NCBI RefSeq assembly: GCF_008107685.1
Contig: NZ_VIRF01000058.1
Location: 186,001 to 250,000, forward strand
Direction: 5' to 3'
Origin: Novosphingobium sp. BW1
GTDB lineage: Bacteria; Pseudomonadota; Alphaproteobacteria; Sphingomonadales; Sphingomonadaceae
Length of the DNA stretch: 64,000 nt
The translations under genes and the position numbers were made by a program. Positions 1-7,847 of the stretch are shown here, in pieces. Below the pieces are notes generated by a model. The model saw only the letters and a list, made by a program, of their open reading frames with translations, was not told the DNA's origin and made no database searches. Position 1 is the stretch's first letter. Every line of letters begins with the position of its first letter.

Positions 1-744
1 GTGGCGCAGGGTCGGCGAATAGAGATTCCCGCCGATGCGTAGGTCATCGCTCTTGCGCCAGGAGCCGTCGATATGGGCCACGAAGCGCTCGCCCAGCGGT
101 ATGTCGATCTTGCCGCTGAGCAGGCGCTCGTCAGCCGCGGTGCCGTAGCTGCCCATGCCAGTGGCAGTGATGCGCTCGGGCACCTGGCGCGGAATGCGGG
201 TGTCGATCGCGTTGACCGCACCGCCAATGGCGTTGCCGCCGTAGAGCAGGACCGAGGGGCCGTGGAACACGTCGATGTGATCGATGGTGAGTGCGTCGAA
301 CACCACTGCGTGGTCGACCGAGACGTTGGAGGCATCGAGCGAGCCAAGACCATCGGTCATCACGCGGATGCGATCACCGCTGAAGCCGCGCAGGATCGGG
401 CGCGAGGCGCCGGGCGCAAAGCTGGTCGAGGCCACACCCGGGAGGCCATCGAGAATGTCACCGATCTGCGCACGGTCGGCCGCGACAAGTTCATCTCCGC
501 CAATGCTGGCCGTGGCGGCGAGCAGGCCGAAATCCGTCGGAGGATGTCCGACGACGAGAATTTCCTTCGGGGTCTCTTCGTGAACCTTGCCGTGGGGCGT
601 GGTGGCCCCAGTGCCGGCACCTGCCTGTGCCGGTTCGTCCGGGGTTTCGGCAAGGGCGATCTGGGGGAGGACGCAAGCGAGGGCAAGAAGGGAGGCGGAC
701 ATCGCGCGGGGCGCGAATGCGAATCGGAACGGGTACGTGCTCAT
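1..744 (-). CDS. TonB-dependent outer-membrane receptor, ZnuD-like (N-terminal part, cut by window edge)
   Basis: The reading frame begins at the ATG at 744 and stays open to the window edge, giving 248 residues of a receptor that is usually about 700-800 residues long. Visible in order: a signal peptide (about residues 1-32, ending in ALA), a TonB-box-like stretch EILVVG (61-66), and a plug domain with LRGFSGDRIRVMTDG, SLDASNVSVDHAV and a GPSVLLYGGNAIGGAVN motif. The plug strongly resembles ZnuD-type zinc receptors, whose plug reads RGLSG-RVRVL-DG-GS-DASN-SVDHA. Such receptors import zinc or heme across the outer membrane using TonB energy. A Zur-like palindrome lies 20 bp upstream of the start. 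The receptor class is secure; zinc as the substrate is inferred from the plug and the operator. Confidence 0.9.
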   Translation of the reverse strand, partial: MSTYPFRFAFAPRAMSASLLALACVLPQIALAETPDEPAQAGAGTGATTPHGKVHEETPKEILVVGHPPTDFGLLAATASIGGDELVAADRAQIGDILDGLPGVASTSFAPGASRPILRGFSGDRIRVMTDGLGSLDASNVSVDHAVVFDALTIDHIDVFHGPSVLLYGGNAIGGAVNAIDTRIPRQVPERITATGMGSYGTAADERLLSGKIDIPLGERFVAHIDGSWRKSDDLRIGGNLYSPTLRH

Positions 745-763
745 GCCGTTCCGCTACTTGTGA

Positions 764-778
764 TGTTATACTGTAACA
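764..778 (-). promoter_or_regulatory. Zur-like operator upstream of the ZnuD-like receptor
   Basis: A 15-bp near-perfect palindrome TGTTATACTGTAACA (6 of 7 arm pairs match around the central C at 771) lies 20 bp upstream of the receptor start. A further half-site TGTTACA occurs at 805-811. The form TGTTAYA-N-TRTAACA is like the Zur boxes described for alphaproteobacteria. Binding by Zur is inference; no zur gene is in the window. Confidence 0.55.
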
Positions 779-866
779 AGGGCCTGCGGACCGCAGAAAC
801 AATTTGTTACAATTTCCGCGTATCAAGCCCTAAGCGGTTGAGGGCAGGCGCCACAGGGCTGCCTTC

Positions 867-1205
867 TCAGCGACGCGGACGCAGGCGCGGGTTGGGCTGC
901 AGTTCATCCACGAGCTTGAGGAAATCGTCGATGCGGATGATACGCTCGAACTGGAAACCGGCACGCCCCTCGTGGGCCCAGATCTGGTGTGCTTCGATCC
1001 GTCCGATCACAGGGAGGCGCATCACCAGACGTTCCCCGCGCTCAAGACCGAGGTCCCCTTGGGCCATGAACCCCTGTGCAGAGATATTGACGATGTGCAG
1101 GTGCACGTCACCCATCTGGCGATGCTCGGCAATCACCTTGTAGTCAACCGGGTGGCGCGCAGCGCGCCGCTTGTCGGTTACAGTGAGCTGTGCTCCTGCG
1201 CTCAT
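867..1205 (-). CDS. PilZ domain protein
   Basis: A 112-residue protein made almost entirely of one PilZ domain, the c-di-GMP-binding fold. The N-terminal DKRRAARHPV supplies the RxxxR-type arginines and HIVNISAQGFMAQ matches the N-x-S-x-x-G motif, which together form the c-di-GMP site. The ATG at 1205 (MSAGAQLTV) is preferred over an upstream frame extension because a GGCAGG-type ribosome site precedes it and the extension has no domain content. It lies downstream of tyrS in the same direction with a 109-bp gap. Single-domain PilZ proteins usually act as adaptors for motility, secretion or polysaccharide machinery; no partner is visible here. Confidence 0.85.
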   Translation of the reverse strand: MSAGAQLTVTDKRRAARHPVDYKVIAEHRQMGDVHLHIVNISAQGFMAQGDLGLERGERLVMRLPVIGRIEAHQIWAHEGRAGFQFERIIRIDDFLKLVDELQPNPRLRPRR

Positions 1206-1314
1206 GGCTTGCCTGCCTTTACTTGTGGGGACCAGTAACGCACTATTGGCTTCAAATGGCAAATAATGCGTTAAGACTGGCAAGCGTGGCGGCGGAAATT
1301 TGCCGTTAGTCGCG

Positions 1315-2547
1315 TTAGATAGCCTTCAGGATGCCGTGCTTCTTTTTCCCTACGCTGAGCTTGATCGACGCTCCGGCGGGAACCTCGATGAGGAAGCCGG
1401 GATCATCCATCACCACATCGTCGAGGCGCACCGCACCTTCGACGACCTTGCGCTTGGCCTCGCCGTTGGAGCCGGTGAAGCCCAGCGCCGTGCACGCTGC
1501 GTTAAGGCGGACGCCGTCCGTACCGACTTCCAGGGTCGGCAGATCTTCGCCCAGGCCGCCGCCGGCGAAAGTCTGTGCCGCCGTCTCTTCAGCAGCCTTG
1601 GCCGCGTCTTCGCCGCGGCACAGCTTGGTGGCTTCATTGGCGAGGATCACCTTGGCCTCGTTGATTGCACCGCCCTCGAGCGCTTCGAGGCGGGTGATCT
1701 CGTTCAGCGGAAGGTCAGTGAACAGGCGCAGAAACTTACCGACGTCGCGGTCATCACAATTGCGCCAGAACTGCCAGTAATCGTAGGCGGGAAGCATGTC
1801 CTCGTTGAGCCATACCGCGCCCGAAACCGACTTGCCCATCTTCGTGCCGTCGGCCTTGGTGATGAGCGGGGTGGTCAGGCCAAACACGTCGGTGCCGTCC
1901 ATCCGGCGTGAGAGTTCGACGCCGTTGACGATGTTGCCCCACTGGTCGGAGCCGCCCATCTGGAGGCGCACGCCCATGTCCTGCGAGAGGTGACGGAAGT
2001 CATAGCCCTGCAGGATCATGTAGTTGAATTCGAGGAAGGTCATCGGCTGCTCGCGCTCGAGGCGCAGCTTGACCGAATCGAAGCTCAGCATGCGGTTGAC
2101 GGTGAAGTGCGTGCCGACCTTCTGCAGCATTTCGATGTACCCGAGCTGGCCGAGCCAGTCGTGGTTGTTGACCATGATCGCATCGGTCGGACCATCGCCG
2201 AAGGTCAGGAAGCGCTCGAATGCGGTGCGGATCGAGGTGATGTTGCTCTCGATCTTGTCGTCCGAGAGCATCTTGCGCACTTCGTCCTTGCCGGTCGGAT
2301 CGCCGATGCGGGTGGTGCCGCCGCCCATCAGTACGACCGGCTTGTGCCCGGCCTGCTGCAGACGGCGCAGCAGCATGATCGAGACGAGGTTGCCGACGTG
2401 GAGCGAGGAGGCGGTGGCATCGAAGCCCACATAACCCGGCACGACCTCCTTGGCAGCGAGGGCATCGAGGCTCTCGGCGTCGGTCATCTGATGGATGTAG
2501 CCGCGCTCGTCGAGCAGGCGAAGGAGGTCCGATTTGTACTGGGTCAT
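1315..2547 (-). CDS. tyrS: Tyrosyl-tRNA synthetase
   Basis: A class I aminoacyl-tRNA synthetase of 410 residues that charges tRNA-Tyr in the cytoplasm. The Rossmann-fold signature is HVGN (about 50-53, in GFDATASSLHVGN) and the second signature is KMGKS, the KMSKS loop. The C-terminal part resembles the S4 RNA-binding domain, containing KVVEGAVRLDDVV. The length fits bacterial TyrS. The start at MTQYKSDLL (2547) was chosen over 13 extra upstream residues because family members begin here. It is divergent from the DOMON-like gene. Confidence 0.97.
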   Translation of the reverse strand: MTQYKSDLLRLLDERGYIHQMTDAESLDALAAKEVVPGYVGFDATASSLHVGNLVSIMLLRRLQQAGHKPVVLMGGGTTRIGDPTGKDEVRKMLSDDKIESNITSIRTAFERFLTFGDGPTDAIMVNNHDWLGQLGYIEMLQKVGTHFTVNRMLSFDSVKLRLEREQPMTFLEFNYMILQGYDFRHLSQDMGVRLQMGGSDQWGNIVNGVELSRRMDGTDVFGLTTPLITKADGTKMGKSVSGAVWLNEDMLPAYDYWQFWRNCDDRDVGKFLRLFTDLPLNEITRLEALEGGAINEAKVILANEATKLCRGEDAAKAAEETAAQTFAGGGLGEDLPTLEVGTDGVRLNAACTALGFTGSNGEAKRKVVEGAVRLDDVVMDDPGFLIEVPAGASIKLSVGKKKHGILKAI

Positions 2548-2686
2548 GATGGGAGAGCGCTTAGCCACAGCTTGCGCGTGAGGCAAGAGCGTGGCGGGCT
2601 GGCGCTGGCGCTGGCGCTACCATGCCGTCTCGACCTGGCCTGCAGCCCGGTTTAGGACGGCTCGTCCAACAAGGAGCGCCAAACCC

Positions 2687-3232
2687 ATGCGACCGCACAC
2701 ATTTACGCTGGCCTGCCACCCCGCCACGCCCGCGCGAGGGATCGAGGCCGTGACCGGACGGCTGACACCCGAAGCCGATTGGGTCCGGCTGCGCTGGCGT
2801 ATCGATGGTGCTCAGGATCTGGTGGTCCCGCCATTCGCGGGCAAGGGGCGGGCAGACAACCTGTGGCAGACGACCTGCTTCGAGCTCTTCGTCGCTGATC
2901 CGGCTGGGCAGGCTTACGCAGAGTTCAATCTTTCGCCTTCCGAGCGCTGGGCAGCCTATGATTTCAGTGCGCGCCGCGAGGGTATGACCGAGCGGGCGAC
3001 GCCGCGCGAGCCGGTGTGCACGATGCGTGTGGGTGAGACGATGGCGATCTTCGATGCGGCTATTCCCCGCGCCGCATTGCCGGCGATGCCTTGGCGCTGC
3101 GGAATAAGTGCCGTGATCGAAGAGGAGGGAGGCCACCACAGCTACTGGGCGCTGACCCACGCCGGTGGAGTGCCCGATTTCCATGATCCGGCTTGCTTCA
3201 CGCAGGCAGTTGCGGCACCGCAAGCGACATGA
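2687..3232 (+). CDS. DOMON-like domain protein
   Basis: A 181-residue protein with a beta-rich DOMON-like fold: LRWRIDGAQDLVVPP, a WQTTCFELFVAD core and a conserved SPSERWAAYDF stretch. The ATG at 2687 follows a good AAGGAG site; the longer frame upstream is Trp/Arg-rich and not protein-like. No signal peptide is visible, so it is probably cytoplasmic. Its stop codon overlaps the ATG of the NamZ-like gene by 4 bp (ATGA), so the two are translationally coupled. DOMON folds bind heme or sugars; here the ligand is unknown, but the coupling suggests a role in cell-wall sugar recycling. The function is not established. Confidence 0.8.
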   Translation: MRPHTFTLACHPATPARGIEAVTGRLTPEADWVRLRWRIDGAQDLVVPPFAGKGRADNLWQTTCFELFVADPAGQAYAEFNLSPSERWAAYDFSARREGMTERATPREPVCTMRVGETMAIFDAAIPRAALPAMPWRCGISAVIEEEGGHHSYWALTHAGGVPDFHDPACFTQAVAAPQAT

Positions 3233-4434
3233 AATTCGGTATTGATCGTCTCCTCGCAGACCCCGAACTGCGCGAGCCCCTCGAGGGCAAGCGCGTGGCC
3301 CTCGTTGCACATCCCGCATCGCTCACGGCCGATCTTGTCCATTCGCTCGACGCGCTGATCGCGGCCGGGATCAACGTGACCTCGGCCTTCGGGCCTCAGC
3401 ACGGTCTGAAGGGCGACAAGCAAGACAATATGGTGGAGAGTGCGGACGAGCGCGATCCCGTCTACGGCATCCCTGTTTTCAGCCTCTACGGCGAGGTTCG
3501 TCGTCCCAGCGCGGCAATGATGGATACGGCCGATGTGTTCCTGTTCGACCTCCAGGATCTGGGCTGCCGCATCTACACCTTCTGCACGACGCTCCTGTAC
3601 TTGCTGGAAGCCGCTGCGGCGCAGGGCAAGTCGGTCTGGGTGCTCGACCGCCCCAACCCCGCGGGACGCCCGATCGAGGGGACCAGGCTGATCCCGGGAC
3701 AGGAGAGCTTTGTGGGCGCTGGTCCCATGCCGATGCGCCATGGCCTTACGCTGGGTGAGATGGGCTTTTGGTTCAAGCGCCACTATCGCATTGATGTCGA
3801 CTACAAGGTTGTTGCGATGGAGGATTGGCGTCCCTCGCAGGGGCCTGGGTACGGGTGGCCCGAGGATCGCATCTGGATCAACCCCAGCCCCAATGCCGCC
3901 AGCGTCAACATGGCGCGCGCCTACGCAGGTACGGTAATGATTGAGGGCGCGACGGTCTCGGAAGGACGCGGCACTACCCGTCCGCTCGAGGTGCTGTTCG
4001 GCGCGCCAGATCTCGATGCCAAGGCGATTCTGGCTGAGATGGAGCGCCTCGCGCCGCACTGGCTGGAAGGGTGCGCGCTACGCGAATGCTGGTTCGAGCC
4101 GACCTTCCACAAGCACCAGGGCACCTTGTGCAGTGCGCTGATGGTCCATGCCGAAGGCACCTTGTACGACCATGGGGCGTTTAAGCCCTGGCGGCTCCAG
4201 GCGCTGGCCTTCAAGGCCATCCGTAATATCTATCCCGACTATCCGCTCTGGCGCGATTTTCCCTACGAGTATGAGTTTGATCGGCTCGCAATCGACGTTA
4301 TCAACGGCGGTCCGGCCCTGCGCGAGTGGGTCGATGATCCGGCCGCAGTGCCGGGCGATCTCGAGGCGCTCGCATCCTTTGACGAAAAGGCCTGGCACGC
4401 CGAGGTGGCAGACCTCCTGCTCTATCGGGACTAG
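3229..4434 (+). CDS. DUF1343 protein, NamZ-type exo-beta-N-acetylmuramidase (GH171)
   Basis: A 401-residue protein covering the full DUF1343 family. Family NamZ enzymes remove terminal N-acetylmuramic acid from peptidoglycan fragments. Visible family motifs are GPQHGLKGDKQDNM, DLQDLGCRIYTF, VLDRPNPAGR, WINPSPNAASV, EGATVSEGRGTTRP, and FEPTFHKHQG. The start at 3229 gives the 4-bp ATGA overlap with the DOMON-like gene. Unlike some relatives it shows no clear signal peptide, so action on imported muropeptides in the cytoplasm is possible. Family assignment is firm; activity is inferred from characterised homologues. Confidence 0.9.
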   Translation: MKFGIDRLLADPELREPLEGKRVALVAHPASLTADLVHSLDALIAAGINVTSAFGPQHGLKGDKQDNMVESADERDPVYGIPVFSLYGEVRRPSAAMMDTADVFLFDLQDLGCRIYTFCTTLLYLLEAAAAQGKSVWVLDRPNPAGRPIEGTRLIPGQESFVGAGPMPMRHGLTLGEMGFWFKRHYRIDVDYKVVAMEDWRPSQGPGYGWPEDRIWINPSPNAASVNMARAYAGTVMIEGATVSEGRGTTRPLEVLFGAPDLDAKAILAEMERLAPHWLEGCALRECWFEPTFHKHQGTLCSALMVHAEGTLYDHGAFKPWRLQALAFKAIRNIYPDYPLWRDFPYEYEFDRLAIDVINGGPALREWVDDPAAVPGDLEALASFDEKAWHAEVADLLLYRD

Positions 4435-4443
4435 ACGGGATCA

Positions 4444-4466
4444 GCCCAGCCCCGATAGGGCTGGGC
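4444..4466. terminator. Bidirectional hairpin terminator
   Basis: A perfect 9-bp inverted repeat GCCCAGCCC / GGGCTGGGC with a 5-nt loop sits between the convergent NamZ-like and YgiD-like genes. There is no long T-run on either side. Confidence 0.6.
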
Positions 4467-4468
4467 GA

Positions 4469-5284
4469 TCAGGTGGCGGCGGGCGCGGCTACCTGGCCCA
4501 GGACACTCGGGTCGCCGAGCATGTACGAGGTCATCGAAAGCGCGCCATCGATGCTGTTGTTGAACACCCCGACCTCGTCCTCGGGCAGCCTTGCGCCGAC
4601 CGCGTAGAGCAGCGGAAGGTAATGCTCCCCTGAGTTTATCGCATTTGCCGCGGCATGGTCATCGCGGGTGAACTGTGTCAGCGCGCCATGGTCGTTCGCG
4701 ATCACGGCTGCGTTGATGCGTTGCTGGAAAGCCACCGCCCAGTCGGGCTTCGTGCCATGCGTTGCGTGGTATAGGCGCAAGTTGTGGACGACATTGCCAC
4801 TGCCCACGATCATCACGCCTTCGCGTCGCTGGGGGGCAAGGCGGCGCGCCAGTTGCAGATGCTGCTCGGGTGAGAGCGAGTGGTTCACACTCATTGCAAG
4901 GACGGGAATGTCGGCCGCGGGAAAGAGTGGGCGCAGGACACCCCAGACGCCATGGTCGAAGCCCCAGTTGGCGTCGCTGCGAAGGGGGATGTCGCCGGCA
5001 AGTTCAAGTACTTTGTCATGGAGCTCGGTCGCCAGTGGGGCCGGGTACTGCATATCGTACAGTTCCTGAGGAAAGCCATGGAAGTAATTGATTGTAAGCG
5101 GAAAATCTCCTTCCGAAATACGGGTTGTTCCTTGGCTCTCCCAGTGCGCCGTGATCGTCAGGATGGCCTTGGGGCGTTCGAGCAAGGGGCCCAGGGCTTC
5201 GAGGAAACGACGTTCCGGGTTCTCGGTGATCATGGTCATGGGTGAACCGTGACCGATGAAGAAGGCAGGCTGTGTGAGTGTCAT
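4469..5284 (-). CDS. ygiD: YgiD-type extradiol dioxygenase (DODA/LigB family)
   Basis: A 271-residue single-domain member of the class III extradiol ring-cleavage family related to 4,5-DOPA dioxygenase. The metal-ligand histidines appear in FIGHGSPM (about residue 12), LTITAHWES (about 46), GFDHGVWGVL (about 110) and the late NSGEHYLPLL. Members use a divalent metal to open catechol-type rings; the natural substrate of bacterial YgiD-like proteins is often unknown. The gene is monocistronic and convergent with the NamZ-like gene. The family is certain, the substrate is not. Confidence 0.9.
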   Translation of the reverse strand: MTLTQPAFFIGHGSPMTMITENPERRFLEALGPLLERPKAILTITAHWESQGTTRISEGDFPLTINYFHGFPQELYDMQYPAPLATELHDKVLELAGDIPLRSDANWGFDHGVWGVLRPLFPAADIPVLAMSVNHSLSPEQHLQLARRLAPQRREGVMIVGSGNVVHNLRLYHATHGTKPDWAVAFQQRINAAVIANDHGALTQFTRDDHAAANAINSGEHYLPLLYAVGARLPEDEVGVFNNSIDGALSMTSYMLGDPSVLGQVAAPAAT

Positions 5285-5360
5285 GGCGCCAAGATGGGCC
5301 CATGCGCGGCCGCGATCAATCTAGCGCTCTTGCATACCCCCTATGAGCTTTTGCGCAGGC

Positions 5361-6539
5361 TCATTTCTTGCGGGTGAGGGTGCGCATGGCCTCCTCGAGT
5401 CCGTCCAGAGTCAGCGGGAACATGGCGCCGCCCACCAGTTCGCGCAGCATCTGGGTAGAGGGCGTATAACCCCACTGGCGTTCGGGCACCGGGTTCAGCC
5501 AGACGGTGGCCGGATAGGTCTGGACCACGCGGCGCATCCAGGTCGAACCCGCCTCCTCGTTCATGTGCTCGACCGAGCCGCCAGGATAGCTGACCTCGAA
5601 GGGGCTCATTGCGGCATCGCCCACGAAGATCACCTTGTAGTCGTGCCCGTACTTGTGGAGGATATCCCAAGTCGGAATGCGTTGGGACCAGCGCCGGCGA
5701 TTGTCCTTCCATACGCCTTCGTACAGGCAATTATGGAAGTAGAAGAATTCCATGTTCTTGAATTCGCTCGTGGCCGCGCTGAAGAGGTCCTCCATCATTT
5801 CGATGAAGGGATCCATGGACCCACCCACGTCAAGGAAGAGCAGCACCTTCACGGCGTTATGGCGCTCGGGCCGCATCCGTATATCCAGCCAGCCCTGCTT
5901 GGCCGTGCCCCGGATGGTCGCGTCGAGATCGAGCTCCTCGGCCGCGCCTTCACGGGCAAAGCGGCGCAGGCGGCGCAGCGCTACCTTCATCGTGCGCGTG
6001 CCCAGTTCCTTGGTGCTGTCGAGATTGGCGAACTCGCGCTTTTCCCAGACCTTGATCGCGCGCTTGTGCTGACTGGTGCCGCCGATGCGTACGCCTTCGG
6101 GATTGTAGCCCGAGTGGCCGAAAGGCGAGGTCCCGCCAGTCCCGATCCACTTGCTGCCGCCCTGATGGCGGTCCTTCTGCTCCTCTAAGCGCTTCTTGAG
6201 TGTCTCCATGATCTCGTTCCAGTCGCCCAGCGACTTGATGCGCTCCATCTCCTCGGGGCTGAAATAGCGTTCGGCAAGGCGTTTGAGCCACTCCTCCGGG
6301 ATCTCGACCGGCTGTTGGCCGCTGTCCGTCAGGATGCCCTTGAAGACTTTCTGGAAGACCTGGTCGAAGCGGTCGATCAGCCCTTCATCCTTCACGAAAG
6401 TCGCACGGCTGAGATAGTAGAACGCCTCCGGCGTCTGCTCGATGACCTCGCGTTCGAGCGCTTCGAGAAGAACGAGGTGTTCCTTGAGCGATGCCGGGAT
6501 GCCTGCGGCGCGAAGTTCGTCGATGAAGTTCAGGAACAC
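5361..6539 (-). CDS. VWA domain protein (CoxE-like), partner of MoxR ATPase
   Basis: A 392-residue cytoplasmic protein ending in a von Willebrand A domain. The MIDAS motif is altered: VLLFLDVGGSMDP has DVGGS where DxSxS is usual. Family N-terminal motifs are NFIDELRAAGIPASLKEH and LSRATFVKDE. The GTG at 6539 is chosen because homologues begin just before FLNFIDELR and an AGGGGAG site lies upstream; the open frame extends further only as an overlap of the preceding gene. The start overlaps the DUF817 stop by 10 bp. VWA/MoxR pairs act as metal-insertion or complex-remodelling chaperones. It is the last gene of a four-gene operon. Confidence 0.9.
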   Translation of the reverse strand: MFLNFIDELRAAGIPASLKEHLVLLEALEREVIEQTPEAFYYLSRATFVKDEGLIDRFDQVFQKVFKGILTDSGQQPVEIPEEWLKRLAERYFSPEEMERIKSLGDWNEIMETLKKRLEEQKDRHQGGSKWIGTGGTSPFGHSGYNPEGVRIGGTSQHKRAIKVWEKREFANLDSTKELGTRTMKVALRRLRRFAREGAAEELDLDATIRGTAKQGWLDIRMRPERHNAVKVLLFLDVGGSMDPFIEMMEDLFSAATSEFKNMEFFYFHNCLYEGVWKDNRRRWSQRIPTWDILHKYGHDYKVIFVGDAAMSPFEVSYPGGSVEHMNEEAGSTWMRRVVQTYPATVWLNPVPERQWGYTPSTQMLRELVGGAMFPLTLDGLEEAMRTLTRKK

Positions 6540-7411
6540 GAAGTCAGGCTCCCCTCTACCGAAGGGACCGTATGCGGGCGGGGGCGATGTACCGTCGCGA
6601 CGAGGACGAAGGATATGTACATGAGGAGATACCACGCGCCGATTTTGCCCGGATGGACCAGTGCCCAACCATCGCGCTGATCCGGATAGATCCAGGCGCG
6701 CGAGAAAGTCGCGAGATTCTCGGCGAGCCAGATGAAAAGCGCCACCAGCAACCAGCCCAGAAGAAGCGGCATCCATCGCTGGGTCCGCCAAGGGCGAAAC
6801 CAAATTCGCGTGCGGGCGAAAAGCAGAGCGAGCGCGGCGAATAGCGCTAGGCGCAGGTCGGGAAGCCAGTGGTGCGCGAAGAAATTGATGTAGATTGCCA
6901 CGGCCAGCACGGCGCTGAGGGCGCGTGAGGGAAAGGAGGTGAAACGAAAGTCGAAGATGCGCCAGACCCGAGCGATATAACTCCCGACAGCCGCATACAT
7001 AAAACCCGAAAAGAGCGGCACACCGGCTATGCGCAGAACGCTGGGTTCGGGGTAGACCCATGAGCCGGCGGCGGTCCTGAACAGTTCCATTACCGTCCCG
7101 ACAACGTGGAAAGCGAGGATGACTTTGGCCTCGTCCCAGGTTTCAAGGCGTAGCGCGAGCAGGCCAACCTGGATGGCAAGAGCGGACAGGGTCAGGAAGT
7201 CGTAACGGGCCAATCCAGCGTCTACAGGATAGAACAGGTGTGTGGCCAGGAGGACCGCCAGGAGCAGACCGCCGAACAGGCAGGCCCAGGCCTGCTTGAA
7301 GCCGAACAGCAAGAACTCGTAGATCGAGGCCAACGGCCCCGCAGGCGGAGCGACGGCTTCCAGTCGTGCGCGAATCGCCGCAAAACGGGTATGGGAAGAG
7401 GGCTTGGCCAT
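6530..7411 (-). CDS. DUF817 integral membrane protein
   Basis: A 293-residue polytopic inner-membrane protein with about eight hydrophobic segments. Its sequence matches DUF817: EFLLFGFKQAWACLFGG, LETWDEAKVILAFH, GVPLFSGFMYAAVGSYIA, and FIWLAENLATF. The ATG at 7411 (MAKPSSHTRF) was chosen; upstream extension overlaps the GFA gene and lacks family similarity. Function is unknown. It lies 4 bp after the GFA gene and overlaps the VWA gene by 10 bp, which makes co-transcription likely. The conserved acidic and aromatic residues in the membrane segments could bind a ligand, but this is speculation. Confidence 0.88.
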   Translation of the reverse strand: MAKPSSHTRFAAIRARLEAVAPPAGPLASIYEFLLFGFKQAWACLFGGLLLAVLLATHLFYPVDAGLARYDFLTLSALAIQVGLLALRLETWDEAKVILAFHVVGTVMELFRTAAGSWVYPEPSVLRIAGVPLFSGFMYAAVGSYIARVWRIFDFRFTSFPSRALSAVLAVAIYINFFAHHWLPDLRLALFAALALLFARTRIWFRPWRTQRWMPLLLGWLLVALFIWLAENLATFSRAWIYPDQRDGWALVHPGKIGAWYLLMYISFVLVATVHRPRPHTVPSVEGSLTSCS

Positions 7412-7415
7412 CCGA

Positions 7416-7847
7416 TCAGGCGGGTTTTGGCGCGGGCCCGGGAGGCTGGGCGGACCACTGTTCGACTTTCGGATCGTAATAGGCCCAGTCAGGTGCCTCG
7501 CTTGTCCAGATGGTGGCATCAACCGTCAGGTCCTGCGCGTCATCCAGCGCGCCGAGGCGCACGACTTGCGCCCCTTGCCGGGTGGGATTGCGGCCAAAAA
7601 GCTGGGTTCCGCAAGTTGGGCAGAATCCGTGCTTGACCGTGTTGCCGCTCTCCGCCGTGTAACCACACCACGTAATGGCACCACTGACAGTCATACCTTC
7701 CGTGCGGAAGAGACCGTTGCAGGTCGCATTTCCCGCCGCGGCCTTCTGGCACTGGCGGCACCAGCACTGGCGCACCCAGAGCGGTTCGCTCGCAATTGTC
7801 AGCGTGACCGCGCCGCAGTTGCAGGAGCCGTGGTAGGGCGCGCTCAT
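7416..7847 (-). CDS. GFA family (glutathione-dependent formaldehyde-activating-like) protein
   Basis: A 143-residue zinc-binding protein with the complete Cys pattern of the GFA/CENP-V fold: GSCNCGAV (C9, C11), QCWCRQC (C28, C30, C33) and FCPTCGTQLF. The founding member speeds glutathione-formaldehyde adduct formation, but most family members are uncharacterised. Its ATG overlaps the stop of the MoxR gene by 4 bp and DUF817 follows after 4 bp. A role with formaldehyde should not be assumed from family name alone. Confidence 0.88.
   Translation of the reverse strand: MSAPYHGSCNCGAVTLTIASEPLWVRQCWCRQCQKAAAGNATCNGLFRTEGMTVSGAITWCGYTAESGNTVKHGFCPTCGTQLFGRNPTRQGAQVVRLGALDDAQDLTVDATIWTSEAPDWAYYDPKVEQWSAQPPGPAPKPA

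Noticed and set aside
726..750. GGAAC-N16-CGTT motif inside the start of the receptor gene
   Set aside because: It points away from any gene that could use it; with this short consensus about one chance hit is expected in 64 kb.
6540..7061. Upstream extension of the VWA frame
   Set aside because: It overlaps DUF817, has no similarity, and homologues start at the GTG at 6539.
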